From: Jiulongibacter sp.
Lineage (GTDB): Bacteria > Bacteroidota > Bacteroidia > Cytophagales > Spirosomataceae
DNA length: 41,077 nucleotides
Reading direction: 5' to 3'
Assembly: GCA_024645245.1 (NCBI GenBank)
Contig: JAHEBN010000015.1
Span: 1-41,077, forward strand
How positions within the stretch are numbered: position 1 is the first letter of the stretch; each line of letters begins with the position of its first letter. Below, piece after piece: positions 1-9,498 of this stretch. The notes beneath the pieces were generated by a model. It had not been told where the DNA came from. It ran no database searches and saw nothing but the letters and a program-made list of their open reading frames with translations. The position numbers and the translations under genes were made by a program.

Positions 1-699
1 AGCCCTTTCTCCGGTTATGCCACCTACATTGACCGTACGATCCATGAAAATCCGGTTACGATTCATTAGGTTTTCAAATTCAGCCAACACTTTTGGGAAG
101 CTATTGTAAACTAAATCTTTGATTTTGGCTAAGGCAGTAGGAGAGAGGTCACGCTCCATTCCACCTATACGACCCATATTAGTGGTAAGTCTTGCACCGC
201 AAATTTCTTCATAGATTTCGTATATTTTTTCCCTTTCCTGAAAAACATATAAAAATCCGGAATAAGCACCTGTATCAACACCTAATATGGAATTACAAAT
301 GAGGTGGTCGGAAATACGTGCCAGCTCCATTAATATGACACGTATATATTGTGCTCTTTTAGGTACTTCAATATTCAAAAGTTTTTCCACTGTCATATGC
401 CATCCAAAATTATTGATAGGGGATGAACAGTAGTTTAAACGGTCAGTCAATGTGGTAATTTGATAATAAGGTCTTCTTTCGGCAATTTTTTCGAAGGCTC
501 TGTGTATATAACCAACTGTTTGCTCACCTGACACAATCTTGTCGCCATCCATTTTGAGAATATTTTGAAAAATACCATGAGTTGCCGGGTGGGTTGGACC
601 CAGATTCAGAGTGGTAAGTTCAGTTTCATCTTCAATCGGAAGATTTAATGCCAAGGCATCACTTGTAGTTTTTGGATGTAATAAGGTTTTATCAGCCAT
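1..699 (-). CDS. nuoD: NADH-quinone oxidoreductase subunit D (partial, 3' end outside window)
   Basis: This is the 49-kDa-type subunit of respiratory complex I, which with NuoB and NuoC forms the hydrophilic quinone-binding module facing the cytoplasm. The 233 codons visible begin MADKTLLHPK and include LNLGPTHPATHG, the family's N-terminal signature, then GYIHRAFEKIAERR and later GRIGGMERD. The reading frame is open to the left edge, so the C-terminal part is missing here. The ATG at 697-699 lies 12 bases after the nuoC stop, and the order A-B-C-D on one strand indicates one operon. NuoC and NuoD are separate proteins, not the CD fusion of enterobacteria. Confidence 0.95.
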   Translation of the reverse strand, partial: MADKTLLHPKTTSDALALNLPIEDETELTTLNLGPTHPATHGIFQNILKMDGDKIVSGEQTVGYIHRAFEKIAERRPYYQITTLTDRLNYCSSPINNFGWHMTVEKLLNIEVPKRAQYIRVILMELARISDHLICNSILGVDTGAYSGFLYVFQEREKIYEIYEEICGARLTTNMGRIGGMERDLSPTALAKIKDLVYNSFPKVLAEFENLMNRNRIFMDRTVNVGGITGERA

Positions 700-711
700 A
701 TTTTGAGATAT

Positions 712-1212
712 TTATCTGCCAAATAATGGGTCTAGTTTGTCATTTCTTGTTGCATCTTCCAAAGGATATTCTTTTCGCATTGGAAAATAATCCATTTCAT
801 CCAGATTCAGAATTCTTTTTAAATTAGGATGTCCAGTGTATTGAATACCGTAGAAATCGTAGGTTTCTCTTTCCATCCAATTAGCCGAAGCATAAACATT
901 TGTAAGTGAAGGAACTAGCGGATTATAAATTGGAATAAATACCTTTATTCTTAACCTTATACCATTTTCAAAACTATGTAAATGATAGACCGAGCATAGC
1001 TCATTTCCCGTATTAGCTGGATTATGAAATGCTGTGATATCGGTTAAAAAACGAAACCGCAATTTTTCATGGTCCCTTAAATACTCCACAATGCTAATTA
1101 AATTTTCGGTCTGGCAAGTGAATGTTAATAGATCGAAGGGCTCTTCAAAATCAACAACTTTATTACCAAACTGGGATGCAATTTCTTCTACTATTTCCTG
1201 ATTACTTAGCAT
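712..1212 (-). CDS. nuoC: NADH-quinone oxidoreductase subunit C
   Basis: This is the 30-kDa-type subunit of complex I, a peripheral-arm protein that packs against NuoD. The 166-residue product carries the family signature near residues 112-125 (NWMERETYDFYGI) followed by HPNLKRIL and the C-terminal FPMRKEYPLED. The length is normal for an unfused NuoC. It starts 4 bases after the nuoB stop and ends 12 bases before nuoD, so translation is probably coupled within the nuo operon. Nothing looks unusual. Confidence 0.95.
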   Translation of the reverse strand: MLSNQEIVEEIASQFGNKVVDFEEPFDLLTFTCQTENLISIVEYLRDHEKLRFRFLTDITAFHNPANTGNELCSVYHLHSFENGIRLRIKVFIPIYNPLVPSLTNVYASANWMERETYDFYGIQYTGHPNLKRILNLDEMDYFPMRKEYPLEDATRNDKLDPLFGR

Positions 1213-1216
1213 AATT

Positions 1217-1759
1217 TCAGATCTGATATGACTCTAAGAGTGCTTTATATTCTTCGGATTCTCTTCTTCTAATAGGTTCTTCACGAGCTATCCGGCGTAT
1301 TTCCATTAATCCGTCTAGTATTTGCTCCGGCCTTGGCGGGCATCCCGGTACGTATACATCCACTGGTATAACCCTATCAATTCCCTGAAGTACTGAATAG
1401 GTATCAAATATTCCACCAGAGGAAGCACAGGCTCCTACAGCAATTACCCAACGTGGCTCTGCCATTTGAAGATATACTTGTTTTACAACTGGCCCCATTT
1501 TCTTGGCAATAGTACCCATTACCATTAGTAAGTCGGCTTGCCTTGGAGAGAAACTTGGTCTCTCTGATCCAAAGCGGGATATATCATAATGTGAACCCAT
1601 GGTAGCCATAAACTCTATTCCACAACACGATGTGGCAAATGGTAATGGCCATAAAGAATGGCTACGTGCAAGTCCGATAACTTTGTCAAGGGATGTAGCA
1701 AAAAAACCAGAACCGGTAAAGCCATCTGGCGGTGCTACTATTTGTACATTTTCACTCAT
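1217..1759 (-). CDS. nuoB: NADH-quinone oxidoreductase subunit B
   Basis: This subunit carries the terminal 4Fe-4S cluster N2 that passes electrons to quinone. The expected cysteine ligands are visible: the adjacent pair C45-C46 in SCCGIE, C111 in GACASSGG and C140 in PGCPPRPE. At 180 residues it has the usual length. It sits between nuoA and nuoC with gaps of 4 bases on both sides, as expected for an operon. The N-terminus before residue 20 is variable in the family and does not affect the assignment. Confidence 0.97.
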   Translation of the reverse strand: MSENVQIVAPPDGFTGSGFFATSLDKVIGLARSHSLWPLPFATSCCGIEFMATMGSHYDISRFGSERPSFSPRQADLLMVMGTIAKKMGPVVKQVYLQMAEPRWVIAVGACASSGGIFDTYSVLQGIDRVIPVDVYVPGCPPRPEQILDGLMEIRRIAREEPIRRRESEEYKALLESYQI

Positions 1760-1763
1760 TTTA

Positions 1764-2138
1764 TTAATCGTTTTCCCAGTTCAATACTCCTTTACGTATT
1801 ATGTAGTAAAAACCTGCCATCAGAAATGTTACAAAAAATAACATTTCTACAAATCCAAACCATCCTAATTTCAAAAAGTTTACAGCCCAGGGATACATGA
1901 AAATGATTTCCACGTCAAAAAGCACAAATAATATGGCAATTAAAAAATATCGTACTGCCAAAGGTGCTCTGGCATCACCAACCGATTCAATTCCACATTC
2001 AAAAGGTGCATCTTTGGCGGCATTTTTCAATCGTGGGCCAAGTACATGTGTAATAAGTATAGTGAAAATGATGAATCCCAGAGCCAGAACCAATTGAAAC
2101 AATAATGGTTGATAGTCCTGAGGAATGTAATCTGTCAT
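1764..2138 (-). CDS. nuoA: NADH-quinone oxidoreductase subunit A
   Basis: This small membrane subunit of complex I lies at the junction of the membrane and peripheral arms. The 124-residue protein has three hydrophobic segments at roughly residues 13-33, 62-84 and 93-114. The loop signature with the conserved cysteine is PFECGIES, and the second helix contains [13 protein letters not shown], typical of NuoA/ND3. It is the first gene of the nuo run. A close match to the Bacteroidota promoter consensus lies 21-51 bases upstream. Confidence 0.96.
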   Translation of the reverse strand: MTDYIPQDYQPLLFQLVLALGFIIFTILITHVLGPRLKNAAKDAPFECGIESVGDARAPLAVRYFLIAILFVLFDVEIIFMYPWAVNFLKLGWFGFVEMLFFVTFLMAGFYYIIRKGVLNWEND

Positions 2139-2158
2139 ATAAAAACATTATTAGGTAA

Positions 2159-2189
2159 CAAAATTACAATGGACTATTGTAGAATCAAA
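2159..2189 (-). promoter_or_regulatory. Promoter of the nuo operon (Bacteroidota -33/-7 type)
   Basis: Read on the minus strand, TTTG (2189-2186) is followed by 19 bases and then TAATTTTG (2166-2159). This fits the TTTG / TAnnTTTG consensus of the Bacteroidota housekeeping sigma factor with good spacing. Transcription would start about 10-15 bases before the nuoA ATG. The assignment rests on sequence match only. Confidence 0.7.
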
Positions 2190-3119
2190 GGAAAGAAATC
2201 CATTAATAATATCTTCAATATTTTTTATTGAAATTATAGGATTATACCGTCAAAAAATATCATCTGTTAATAAATAATAGTATTATTAATATAATGATTC
2301 CGATAATGGATCTGTGATTACCAAAAGCCAAAATTAAGTGTATTCCAACTTCTGGAATAGTAGGGATTACTTTTGAGAAAAATTCAGGTTTTAAGAATAC
2401 TGCAAAAAAATCAAAAAAATTGAAGAAATTCAGGAGGGCAATCTGGTATTTTACTGAATTAAGGAAGCTCCGTGAATAATTAAACAATGCTTTTTAAGGC
2501 ACTTAAATAGGTAAAAACTCATCAATCAAAAAGTTACCTAAAATGAAAATTTTGAATACCTATTTTATTCATTATTTTTCGGTCATAATAACATAATATT
2601 TTATAAAAAAAGGTAGATTTTGATACTTTCCTATCATGAATAAACATAATTGGCCGAATTCCTTCGATAACAGAAATCTTTAAAATCTATTATTCGACTT
2701 AATTATTCTATTGGTCTTAAGGTAGAATAAAATTTACCAAGAATTTGGCTGACCGGTTCAATTAAAAATACTTAGATTGCTATAAATAAATTTGCCTAAA
2801 CTTTTAAAAATAACTTACCGTGTCCATCTTATTTTAGCACCTCATTTTGGCTATAATTGATCTCATAAATTTTCACTTGAAGGATATTCGGAATATGGAT
2901 TCCTATCTGATACGTATTTTATTATTTAATCCAATAAGAGCAGTCTTTGTAGAATCCTGCTTTTCAGATGCTGTCTGAAAATTTGCATTCTAGATATGGA
3001 TTTATTGATAAATTTTGTTGTATCTTATTAATAGCTTGTTAAATTGAGCGGGTCGGTTGTGGAAGTAAAAGAATTTAAATTTTGAAATATGTAGAAATAA
3101 AGAAAATTGAATCTTTTTA
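2190..3119. other. Gene-free AT-rich intergenic stretch
   Basis: About 930 bases between the nuo promoter and the end of the esterase gene hold no open frame that I can assign. Only very short frames and one hydrophobic 75-codon frame (2260-2487, minus) occur, and neither resembles a known protein. One perfect inverted repeat, 8-base arms around a 5-base loop, lies at 2961-2981. I saw no tRNA, known ncRNA or transposon end. It may be decayed coding sequence or an unrecognised RNA, but nothing in it shows which. Confidence 0.5.
2961..2981. repeat. Perfect inverted repeat (8-base arms, 5-base loop)
   Basis: TTTTCAGA and TCTGAAAA flank TGCTG. It lies about 140 bases beyond the stop of the esterase gene, which reads toward it. 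It could form a weak hairpin, but with only three G/C pairs and no long U tract it is a poor terminator candidate. Confidence 0.4.
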
Positions 3120-5837
3120 CTATTCCAGAATTATCTTACCTGTAAAACTATTATTTCTATTTTTAACCTTAATAATATATTCACCAGCATTTATACCCTG
3201 GAAATCTATTATTTTAGGCTGATCAAATTTTTCTATATAATAAGTGCTAATGGTTTTTCCATTAAAATCAAAAATAGTTATTGTTACATTTTCGAGATCT
3301 TCCAACGTTTCAATTGACATAGCCTTATCTTCAATTGGATTTGGATAGAATCTGTAGCCCGATTCATTCTGGTTTATCGTAAAATTATATGGTGCCGAAA
3401 ATTGAGTCGAACAGCTGTAAATTTGATTTCTTATATTATATTGATTTATTGCTTTTACCCTATATTCACCACTTTTTCTTATTTTGATTATGTCATTATT
3501 TGTGTCAAGAGTATCATCTTGATATAGCCATTTAAAATTGACATTATTTGTATCAAGTGCCAGGTAGGCCTTTAGCATAAAAGCCCCGCTTTGTAACAAC
3601 ACGGGTTCTTGTGGCTTTCTTAGAACAGTGACCTCAACGGAATCGGATTTAGGGGACAAACAACCAAATTCATTCATTGTATTCAAGAAATATTCCCCGC
3701 TCTTGGTAATTTCTAATGATTGATCGAAATATCCAATATTCCACAAATATTTTAGTTCTTCTGAAGACGATAACAAAAGACTTTCATCATCACAGAAAAT
3801 TAATGGTCCAGATGTGGTTATTTTTGGTTTTAAAGGTTTAGGGTTTACTTTGATATTAATTTCTTCTGATAAGCTAGTACATCCGTATTCATTTTTATTC
3901 TGTGCAAAATAGCCTCCTGTACTTATAACCTTTATTAAATTGCTGGTATCTCCGGTATTCCATTTTAGATTTATAGGGTTGTTAATTAACAGAAAAGTTG
4001 AATCTTCCTGACAAATTTCTGATTTTCCCAGATTGATAATATCCGGTTTTTCTACAGTTGGTTTAATGCTTACTTCAATTTTATTAGAAGTTCCTGTACA
4101 TCCAAATTCATTTTTTGCGGTAAGGAAGTATTCCCCACTATTTGTAACATTTATGGTAGAGGTTGATTCTCCAACATTCCACGAAAATTGATCTTTGGTA
4201 TCCGTATAAAGCTCAAGTCTTTCATTGGCACAAATTTCTGTTGGACCACTTGCAGAAATTCTGGGTTCTGGTGAAGGCAATACTTCTACTTCGATCGGAT
4301 TACTTACATTGCCGCAACCATAAAAATTTACAGCTGTAACGGTATACAATCCACTCTGATTAACGGTAATTTTATTACCCTCTACGCCTGTATTCCAATA
4401 TTTTAAATTAGTAGAAAATGTTTCTAATTCCACATGGGAGTCATTGCAAAAAGATAGCGGACCACTAGCTGTTATTACCGGTTTATCAGGAATAATGTTT
4501 TGACTATAGTTGTAAGGTGCTGAATAGTAAACATTTCCACTTCTGTCGAATGCCATTCCCTGATTAAATCCCATTCCTGCCCTCATGCTTATATCATTTG
4601 ATCCATTATTCCAAGAATAAGCAATATAACCCTGAGGTGCTGTAAACTTGAGTGGCCTCTCCGGATCTATTTCCGGATTGCATTCCATGCTTACATACAT
4701 TGGAGGATTACCAAAATAAGGGTGAGAAAATTGGAAAAATGTAGCATCCAGACTTTGATTCCAGGCTTCGGCTGCTTCCATAAGCCCAATAGAAGAAAAA
4801 TGAACGCCGTCTACCCGATTTAAAATATTATCTGTATTTGGTCCGGCAAATATATTATCACTACTATTTATTACATAGTTTTGAGCATCTATAACCGGTT
4901 GATAGTACCTCCTATTATCCTTGGAAACTCTGGCAATAACCCAACTCAATTCCTTGCCAGTACTATTCTTGGTACCATTAATTAATTTATATAGATCATC
5001 CACATAATCTTGAGAGCTGGTATTCAAGAAATTGTCAGATTCGCCTTGATGCCATAATATGGCTCTGATGCCCAATAAGTTGGCATAATAATGTAAAGCG
5101 TCGGTAATACTCTGATAGGGGTAACCCGTGGGAGCTGAATTACCCGAATATGGATTTATACCCGCTTCATTATTTAATGATCTTACAAACTGTTTAACAT
5201 CAAATCCTTCCCATGCAGCATTCATAAATAAAACGGGAACATTTAATCGAGCAGCTAATTTATCACCCAAAGTGCCCCAGCACCAGGCACCTTTACCTGT
5301 AGGTGCAATATCTGATTCAGCATCCAAATGCCCGAAAGTTGGATAGTTGGGTTTTTGAAAGCCTTCAGAATAAAAATTATTGATAACGCTAACTCTTTCA
5401 TCACTAGCACCTCTTTGGCCATAATATTTATATCCTTGTGCATTTGATTGACCAGAAATCAGAAATACTTCTCCAACACCAACAGGCTCCAGACTAGTCT
5501 CTGTAATTATTTGGCCGGCAAGGCTACCCCTAACATCAATATGATACCAGCCACCTTGTAATACTATTTGTCCCCTGAAATTTCCTAGGCTTGGATTCAT
5601 AACAAGTGGTGTCCAATCCAGACTAACACCACCATTTATTGCGGTACATTTAATATCTATCCGGTCAATTTTTTGAAAATAATTGCCCGCAAAATATACT
5701 ATAGCAGCATTACCGTTATTTCTCTGGAAAACTGCTCTGGGAGAAGGAAATGTTAAATCAATTTGTCCAAAACCAAGAATTGGCTTGAAAAATATTAGTA
5801 ATAGAATAAGTATTAGTGGTCTCAATAACGAGTTCAT
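3120..5837 (-). CDS. Secreted SASA/SGNH-type esterase with Ig-like repeats and T9SS sorting domain
   Basis: This 905-residue exported protein begins with a hydrophobic signal peptide (about residues 1-24). An SASA domain (sialate O-acetylesterase / acetylxylan esterase type, SGNH fold) spans about 110-365. Its nucleophile block is SGQSNAQG with Ser131, it has HQGESDN at 263-269, and the Asp-His block DGVHFS has D343 and H346, so the catalytic set appears complete. From about 390 to 740 come repeats of some 70-75 residues with a pattern of xxFC...WNTG...SGEYFLTAxNEFGC; four clear copies each keep a Cys pair, preceded by one degenerate copy. The C-terminus (about 828-905) is a type A T9SS sorting domain with YPNP at 831-834. 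It probably removes acyl groups from glycans at the surface; the substrate is unknown. It stands alone, with no glycan-utilisation genes beside it. Confidence 0.85.
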   Translation of the reverse strand: MNSLLRPLILILLLIFFKPILGFGQIDLTFPSPRAVFQRNNGNAAIVYFAGNYFQKIDRIDIKCTAINGGVSLDWTPLVMNPSLGNFRGQIVLQGGWYHIDVRGSLAGQIITETSLEPVGVGEVFLISGQSNAQGYKYYGQRGASDERVSVINNFYSEGFQKPNYPTFGHLDAESDIAPTGKGAWCWGTLGDKLAARLNVPVLFMNAAWEGFDVKQFVRSLNNEAGINPYSGNSAPTGYPYQSITDALHYYANLLGIRAILWHQGESDNFLNTSSQDYVDDLYKLINGTKNSTGKELSWVIARVSKDNRRYYQPVIDAQNYVINSSDNIFAGPNTDNILNRVDGVHFSSIGLMEAAEAWNQSLDATFFQFSHPYFGNPPMYVSMECNPEIDPERPLKFTAPQGYIAYSWNNGSNDISMRAGMGFNQGMAFDRSGNVYYSAPYNYSQNIIPDKPVITASGPLSFCNDSHVELETFSTNLKYWNTGVEGNKITVNQSGLYTVTAVNFYGCGNVSNPIEVEVLPSPEPRISASGPTEICANERLELYTDTKDQFSWNVGESTSTINVTNSGEYFLTAKNEFGCTGTSNKIEVSIKPTVEKPDIINLGKSEICQEDSTFLLINNPINLKWNTGDTSNLIKVISTGGYFAQNKNEYGCTSLSEEINIKVNPKPLKPKITTSGPLIFCDDESLLLSSSEELKYLWNIGYFDQSLEITKSGEYFLNTMNEFGCLSPKSDSVEVTVLRKPQEPVLLQSGAFMLKAYLALDTNNVNFKWLYQDDTLDTNNDIIKIRKSGEYRVKAINQYNIRNQIYSCSTQFSAPYNFTINQNESGYRFYPNPIEDKAMSIETLEDLENVTITIFDFNGKTISTYYIEKFDQPKIIDFQGINAGEYIIKVKNRNNSFTGKIILE

Positions 5838-5901
5838 AATATAGATTACCCTTTTTCATTTTAATTTTTTAAATTGAAAGCAACGAATTTTTAAAGAAAA
5901 A

Positions 5902-6891
5902 TCAATTATGAAGATTTTTCCAGATCAAATCTTTTAATTCATTTATGCCACTTAGGGTAAGTGAAGAGATACCTACAAAATCTATACCTTTTGGGGTTTT
6001 AGATTTTAGTTTATTCATTTCAAATTCTGATAATACATCACATTTTGAAATGGCAAGTATTCTTTTTTTATCTAAAAGCTCAGGATTGTATAACTCCAGC
6101 TCTTTAATTAAGGTTTTATATTCTTTTTTAATACTTTCAGTTTCAGCAGAAATAACAAAAAGTAAAATGGAATTTCTTTCAATATGTCTCAAAAAACGAA
6201 GGCCTAGTCCCTTTCCTTCAGACGCACCTTCAATAATTCCTGGTATATCGGCCACAATAAAGGATTTATAATCATGGTAATTTACCACCCCCAAATTTGG
6301 GGTTAATGTGGTAAAAGCATAATCGCCAATTTCTGGTTTAGCTGCTGAAATAACTGATAATAAAGTTGACTTTCCAGCATTAGGGAAACCAACCAGTCCT
6401 ACATCAGCTAAAACCTTCAATTCAAAAACTAGCCAATCTTCCGAATATGGTTCTCCAGGTTGTGCATAATAAGGAGTCTGTTTGGTGCTACTTTTAAAGT
6501 GTACATTTCCCAAGCCACCCCTTCCACCGGCCAACAAAATCATGGTTTCCCCATCTTCTGTAATTTCTCCCAGCTTTTCGCCATTTTCTTCATTTCTGAT
6601 CACTGTACCTAACGGTACCTCTATAATTACATCAGCACCTTGTGCACCGGTACTTCGGCTTTTACCACCTGAAGCTCCGTGTTTGGCCATGACATGCTTT
6701 TGATATTTTAGATGCAAAAGAGTCCATAACTGACCATTACCTTTTACAATTACATGACCACCTCTACCTCCATCGCCACCATCCGGGCCTCCCTTATCTT
6801 CGAATTTCTCCCTACGAAAATGAACTGAACCTGCTCCACCTTTACCCGAACGGCAATGAATTTTAACGTAATCAATGAAATTTGCCGACAT
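5902..6891 (-). CDS. obgE: Obg family GTPase
   Basis: Obg/CgtA is an essential GTPase that binds the large ribosomal subunit and links assembly to growth state. Residues 1-157 form the glycine-rich Obg fold ([26 protein letters not shown]). The G domain follows with G1 GFPNAGKST at 168-176, the G3 motif DIPG at 215-218 and a G4-position motif SKCD at about 282-285, where classical GTPases have NKxD. The length of 329 residues is that of the core protein without the extra C-terminal domain found in Firmicutes and enterobacteria. It lies 73 bases after adk with no obvious promoter between, so the two are probably co-transcribed. Confidence 0.96.
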   Translation of the reverse strand: MSANFIDYVKIHCRSGKGGAGSVHFRREKFEDKGGPDGGDGGRGGHVIVKGNGQLWTLLHLKYQKHVMAKHGASGGKSRSTGAQGADVIIEVPLGTVIRNEENGEKLGEITEDGETMILLAGGRGGLGNVHFKSSTKQTPYYAQPGEPYSEDWLVFELKVLADVGLVGFPNAGKSTLLSVISAAKPEIGDYAFTTLTPNLGVVNYHDYKSFIVADIPGIIEGASEGKGLGLRFLRHIERNSILLFVISAETESIKKEYKTLIKELELYNPELLDKKRILAISKCDVLSEFEMNKLKSKTPKGIDFVGISSLTLSGINELKDLIWKNLHN

Positions 6892-6964
6892 GTATATTAC
6901 GGAAACCGATTTTAAAATTAATTAACTAAACAATAATGGTCAAAAAAGAAGGATAAATTTGATT

Positions 6965-7543
6965 TTAAGGCAGTAGTTGTTCATCCATTACTCTGACAAT
7001 GTCCTCAAAGATAGCTTCTATTTCACCAATTCCTTGTATCTGTTTTAATTTACCTTGTTTTTCATAATAAGGTAAAACATGAACTGTCTTCTGAAAATAC
7101 TCTTCAATTCGCTTGATTAGTTTAATTTCATCATCATCTGCTCTTCCACTAGTTTTTTTTCTTTCCGCAATTCTCGCTTTAATTTCTTCTTCTGTTACCA
7201 TAAGTTGAATCACCAGATTTATTTTTTCCTTTTTTCCTTCTAGAAAACTATCCAGTGCTTCAGCTTGTGCTATCGTTCTTGGAAATCCATCAAAAATAAA
7301 GCCAGTTACTTCCTTTTGGTTATTTACTTCTTCTTCGAGCATGTCAATAGTAACTGAATCGGGAACCAACATACCTTCAGCGAGTATTTCTTTTACCTTC
7401 TTTCCTAATGCGGTATCCTGACTAATATGCATTCGGAACATATCACCAGTTGAAATGTGTGCCAGTTTGTATTTTTCAATAATTTTGGCAGATTGGGTTC
7501 CTTTTCCTGCACCGGGAGGACCGAAAATTACAAGGTTAAACAT
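6965..7543 (-). CDS. adk: Adenylate kinase
   Basis: This enzyme interconverts 2 ADP with ATP and AMP. The P-loop GPPGAGKGTQ is at residues 8-17, the AMP-binding STGDMFR block follows at about 31-37, and FDGFPRT at about 84-90 is the family signature. At 192 residues it is the short form: the LID region (SGRADDD) is brief and has no zinc-binding cysteines. Its neighbour obgE follows on the same strand. A TAnnTTTG box lies 35-42 bases upstream. Confidence 0.97.
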   Translation of the reverse strand: MFNLVIFGPPGAGKGTQSAKIIEKYKLAHISTGDMFRMHISQDTALGKKVKEILAEGMLVPDSVTIDMLEEEVNNQKEVTGFIFDGFPRTIAQAEALDSFLEGKKEKINLVIQLMVTEEEIKARIAERKKTSGRADDDEIKLIKRIEEYFQKTVHVLPYYEKQGKLKQIQGIGEIEAIFEDIVRVMDEQLLP

Positions 7544-7577
7544 TATATAGTGTTATAGTTTATTAAAGAGTAGAGGG

Positions 7578-7585
7578 CAAAAATA
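7578..7585 (-). promoter_or_regulatory. Probable -7 box of the adk promoter
   Basis: The minus strand reads TATTTTTG, matching TAnnTTTG. I see no good TTTG at the -33 position, so this is only half of a consensus promoter. Its position between the TPR-gene terminator and adk is appropriate. Confidence 0.45.
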
Positions 7586-7620
7586 AAATGTTTTTTCTAA
7601 TGCTATTGAATTTAAATTAA

Positions 7621-7650
7621 AAATCCCGGTATTTGCCGGGATTTTTAATG
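7621..7650 (-). terminator. Intrinsic terminator after the TPR gene
   Basis: A 9-bp stem AAATCCCGG / CCGGGATTT with a 6-base loop (7621-7644) starts about 20 bases beyond the TPR gene stop. On the minus strand it is followed by a T-rich run. It separates the TonB-cluster transcript from adk-obgE. Confidence 0.75.
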
Positions 7651-7665
7651 AATTAGGAAAAAGGA

Positions 7666-9333
7666 TTACTTGGGATCCACGGTTGATTGTGTCTCTGGAA
7701 CAATTCCATTTATCTCATTCTTCATATTAATTGCATTTTCATTTTCCGGATCATACTTCAATAATTCATCCAATAAAAGATTTGCTTTTGGAAGGTCTTT
7801 ATCAATTGCAAGAGCTTTTTGAGCCAGATATCCTAAAGATTCACTTATATCTCGTTTATTGGCCGGGTTAGATTTTACTTCTTCTCCAATAAGTGACAGG
7901 TATTTCTCATATCTGGGTGCAGCAATAAAAGTGGTATCTTCTCTATCACGATATACTTTTATTCTGGCACTTAACAGATAAGGCGGTGCCCAGGTATCAC
8001 CATATGATTTACAAACTTTATCGAAAGATTCATCTGCTTTATCCCATTGTTTCAATTGGTATTGTAAGATTCCAAGTCTAAAGAAATCTTCACCAGTTGG
8101 ATTCTTTTTAGAATCAATGGCTTTTGCTAAATATTGCTCAGCTAAATCGTATTTTTTACGTTCTTTAAATACTTCCCCAAATTCAGTATAATAATCAAAA
8201 GTAGTATCTTGAAGTGCAATTGCCTGATCAACATATTTCATTGCTAAGGCATCATTTTGATCATCATTTAACGCTAAATGAGCTCTACTTAAAAAGCCGT
8301 AATCCAGACCTAAAATTTCGTCTTTCGGGGCGGTTTGGATAAACTTGTTTAATAACGGAATCGCTTTTTCGGCGTTTCCTTGTTCAAATTCTGCAATACC
8401 TTCAAGTCTGAGAACAATCGGATCGGTGTTAGTTCCTTCTATTTCTCTAATGGTTTTCTTAACATTATCCCAGTCTTTTGCAATAAATGCCAGTTTAGTA
8501 TATCTTAACTTTGCACTTTCATCACCGTCGCTGTATTTTAGATAATTAGCTGCGGCCTCAGCTGCCAGATCCCATTTCTGGTAAGTTTGATAATAGGATG
8601 ACTGGTATTTATACGCTGGAGCATGTTCAATATCTGCCGATATTGATTTATTGATTGCATCTTGAGCTTCTTTGTAATTTTTTCCTTGCAACCAAACTTT
8701 AGCCATGGTAGAATATATACTAGCTAAATGTTTCCCACCAACTCTTTCCGCATTTTGAAGGGCGTTCATAGCATCACCGCCTTCGTTTTTTATAATAAAT
8801 GCAATGGCTTTTACGATATAATAATTTGGATTATCCTTAACTTTTTGTTTTTCCAACGCCTGGTCAATCAATAATACAGCCTCTCCCGGATCATTTGCAT
8901 CTTCAAACATTGTATAAGCTTCTGCTATTCTATAAAGGGCATCAGGGTCTTTAGATTTGGTATCTTTAATAACTTCATCAAAAATCAATTTGGCACCTGA
9001 AAAATCTTTTGTTGCCAATTTGGCCATTCCCAAACCAATGGTGTTAAATGTATCACCTTTTTTACCCAATGCATTGCCTTTTGTGAATGCATCTACAGAT
9101 TTGGATATGTTTTCTTTATAATTAGGCGTAGATAAATAATATCTTCCTAGCTCAAAATAATTTTCTGTAGAAGGAGTCGAGCTTGCTAATCCTTCAAATA
9201 CCTTTTGAGCTGCTAAATATCTTTCAGCTTCTAAGTGTCTGATACCTTGATCAATTGATTGTGCGATAGTAAAATTTGAAAACAATAAACTTATAAAAGT
9301 TATTGTTGCAAAAGTTTTCAATAGTTTCTTCAT
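7666..9333 (-). CDS. Periplasmic tetratricopeptide-repeat protein
   Basis: The 555-residue protein starts with a signal peptide (MKKLLKTFATITFISLL, cleavage near FTIAQ at about residue 24). The remainder is almost entirely helical TPR-like repeats, for example the segments around HLEAERYLAAQKVFEGL, DALYRIAEAYTMFED and EDFFRLGILQYQLKQWDKADESF. No catalytic domain is visible, so it is probably a protein-binding scaffold in the periplasm. It lies downstream of the PstS-like gene at the end of the exbB-exbD-exbD-tonB cluster. It has a -7 box of its own, so it may be transcribed both alone and by readthrough. Its partner is unknown. Confidence 0.85.
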   Translation of the reverse strand: MKKLLKTFATITFISLLFSNFTIAQSIDQGIRHLEAERYLAAQKVFEGLASSTPSTENYFELGRYYLSTPNYKENISKSVDAFTKGNALGKKGDTFNTIGLGMAKLATKDFSGAKLIFDEVIKDTKSKDPDALYRIAEAYTMFEDANDPGEAVLLIDQALEKQKVKDNPNYYIVKAIAFIIKNEGGDAMNALQNAERVGGKHLASIYSTMAKVWLQGKNYKEAQDAINKSISADIEHAPAYKYQSSYYQTYQKWDLAAEAAANYLKYSDGDESAKLRYTKLAFIAKDWDNVKKTIREIEGTNTDPIVLRLEGIAEFEQGNAEKAIPLLNKFIQTAPKDEILGLDYGFLSRAHLALNDDQNDALAMKYVDQAIALQDTTFDYYTEFGEVFKERKKYDLAEQYLAKAIDSKKNPTGEDFFRLGILQYQLKQWDKADESFDKVCKSYGDTWAPPYLLSARIKVYRDREDTTFIAAPRYEKYLSLIGEEVKSNPANKRDISESLGYLAQKALAIDKDLPKANLLLDELLKYDPENENAINMKNEINGIVPETQSTVDPK

Positions 9334-9379
9334 CTCTGAATCCGATGTTGGGTTAAAAAAATCAAAAAAATAAGAACTG

Positions 9380-9387
9380 CAAATGTA
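9380..9387 (-). promoter_or_regulatory. Probable -7 box upstream of the TPR gene
   Basis: The minus strand reads TACATTTG, a match to TAnnTTTG, 47-54 bases before the TPR gene ATG. No convincing -33 TTTG is visible at the right distance. Confidence 0.4.
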
Positions 9388-9498
9388 TAAAAAATGATTA
9401 TTACCGAAAAATTAAATTCATCGTAAATAGATCAAATTCGAAGTTTAGACAATCATTTTGTGCTTTAGATTGCAAATGATTTGTTAATACCTTCGGTT

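Noticed and set aside
2260-2487. 75-codon minus-strand frame in the nuo-esterase gap
   Set aside because: It is low-complexity and Phe/Ile-rich, as random AT-rich DNA would give. It has no recognisable domain and no promoter, so I do not call it a gene.
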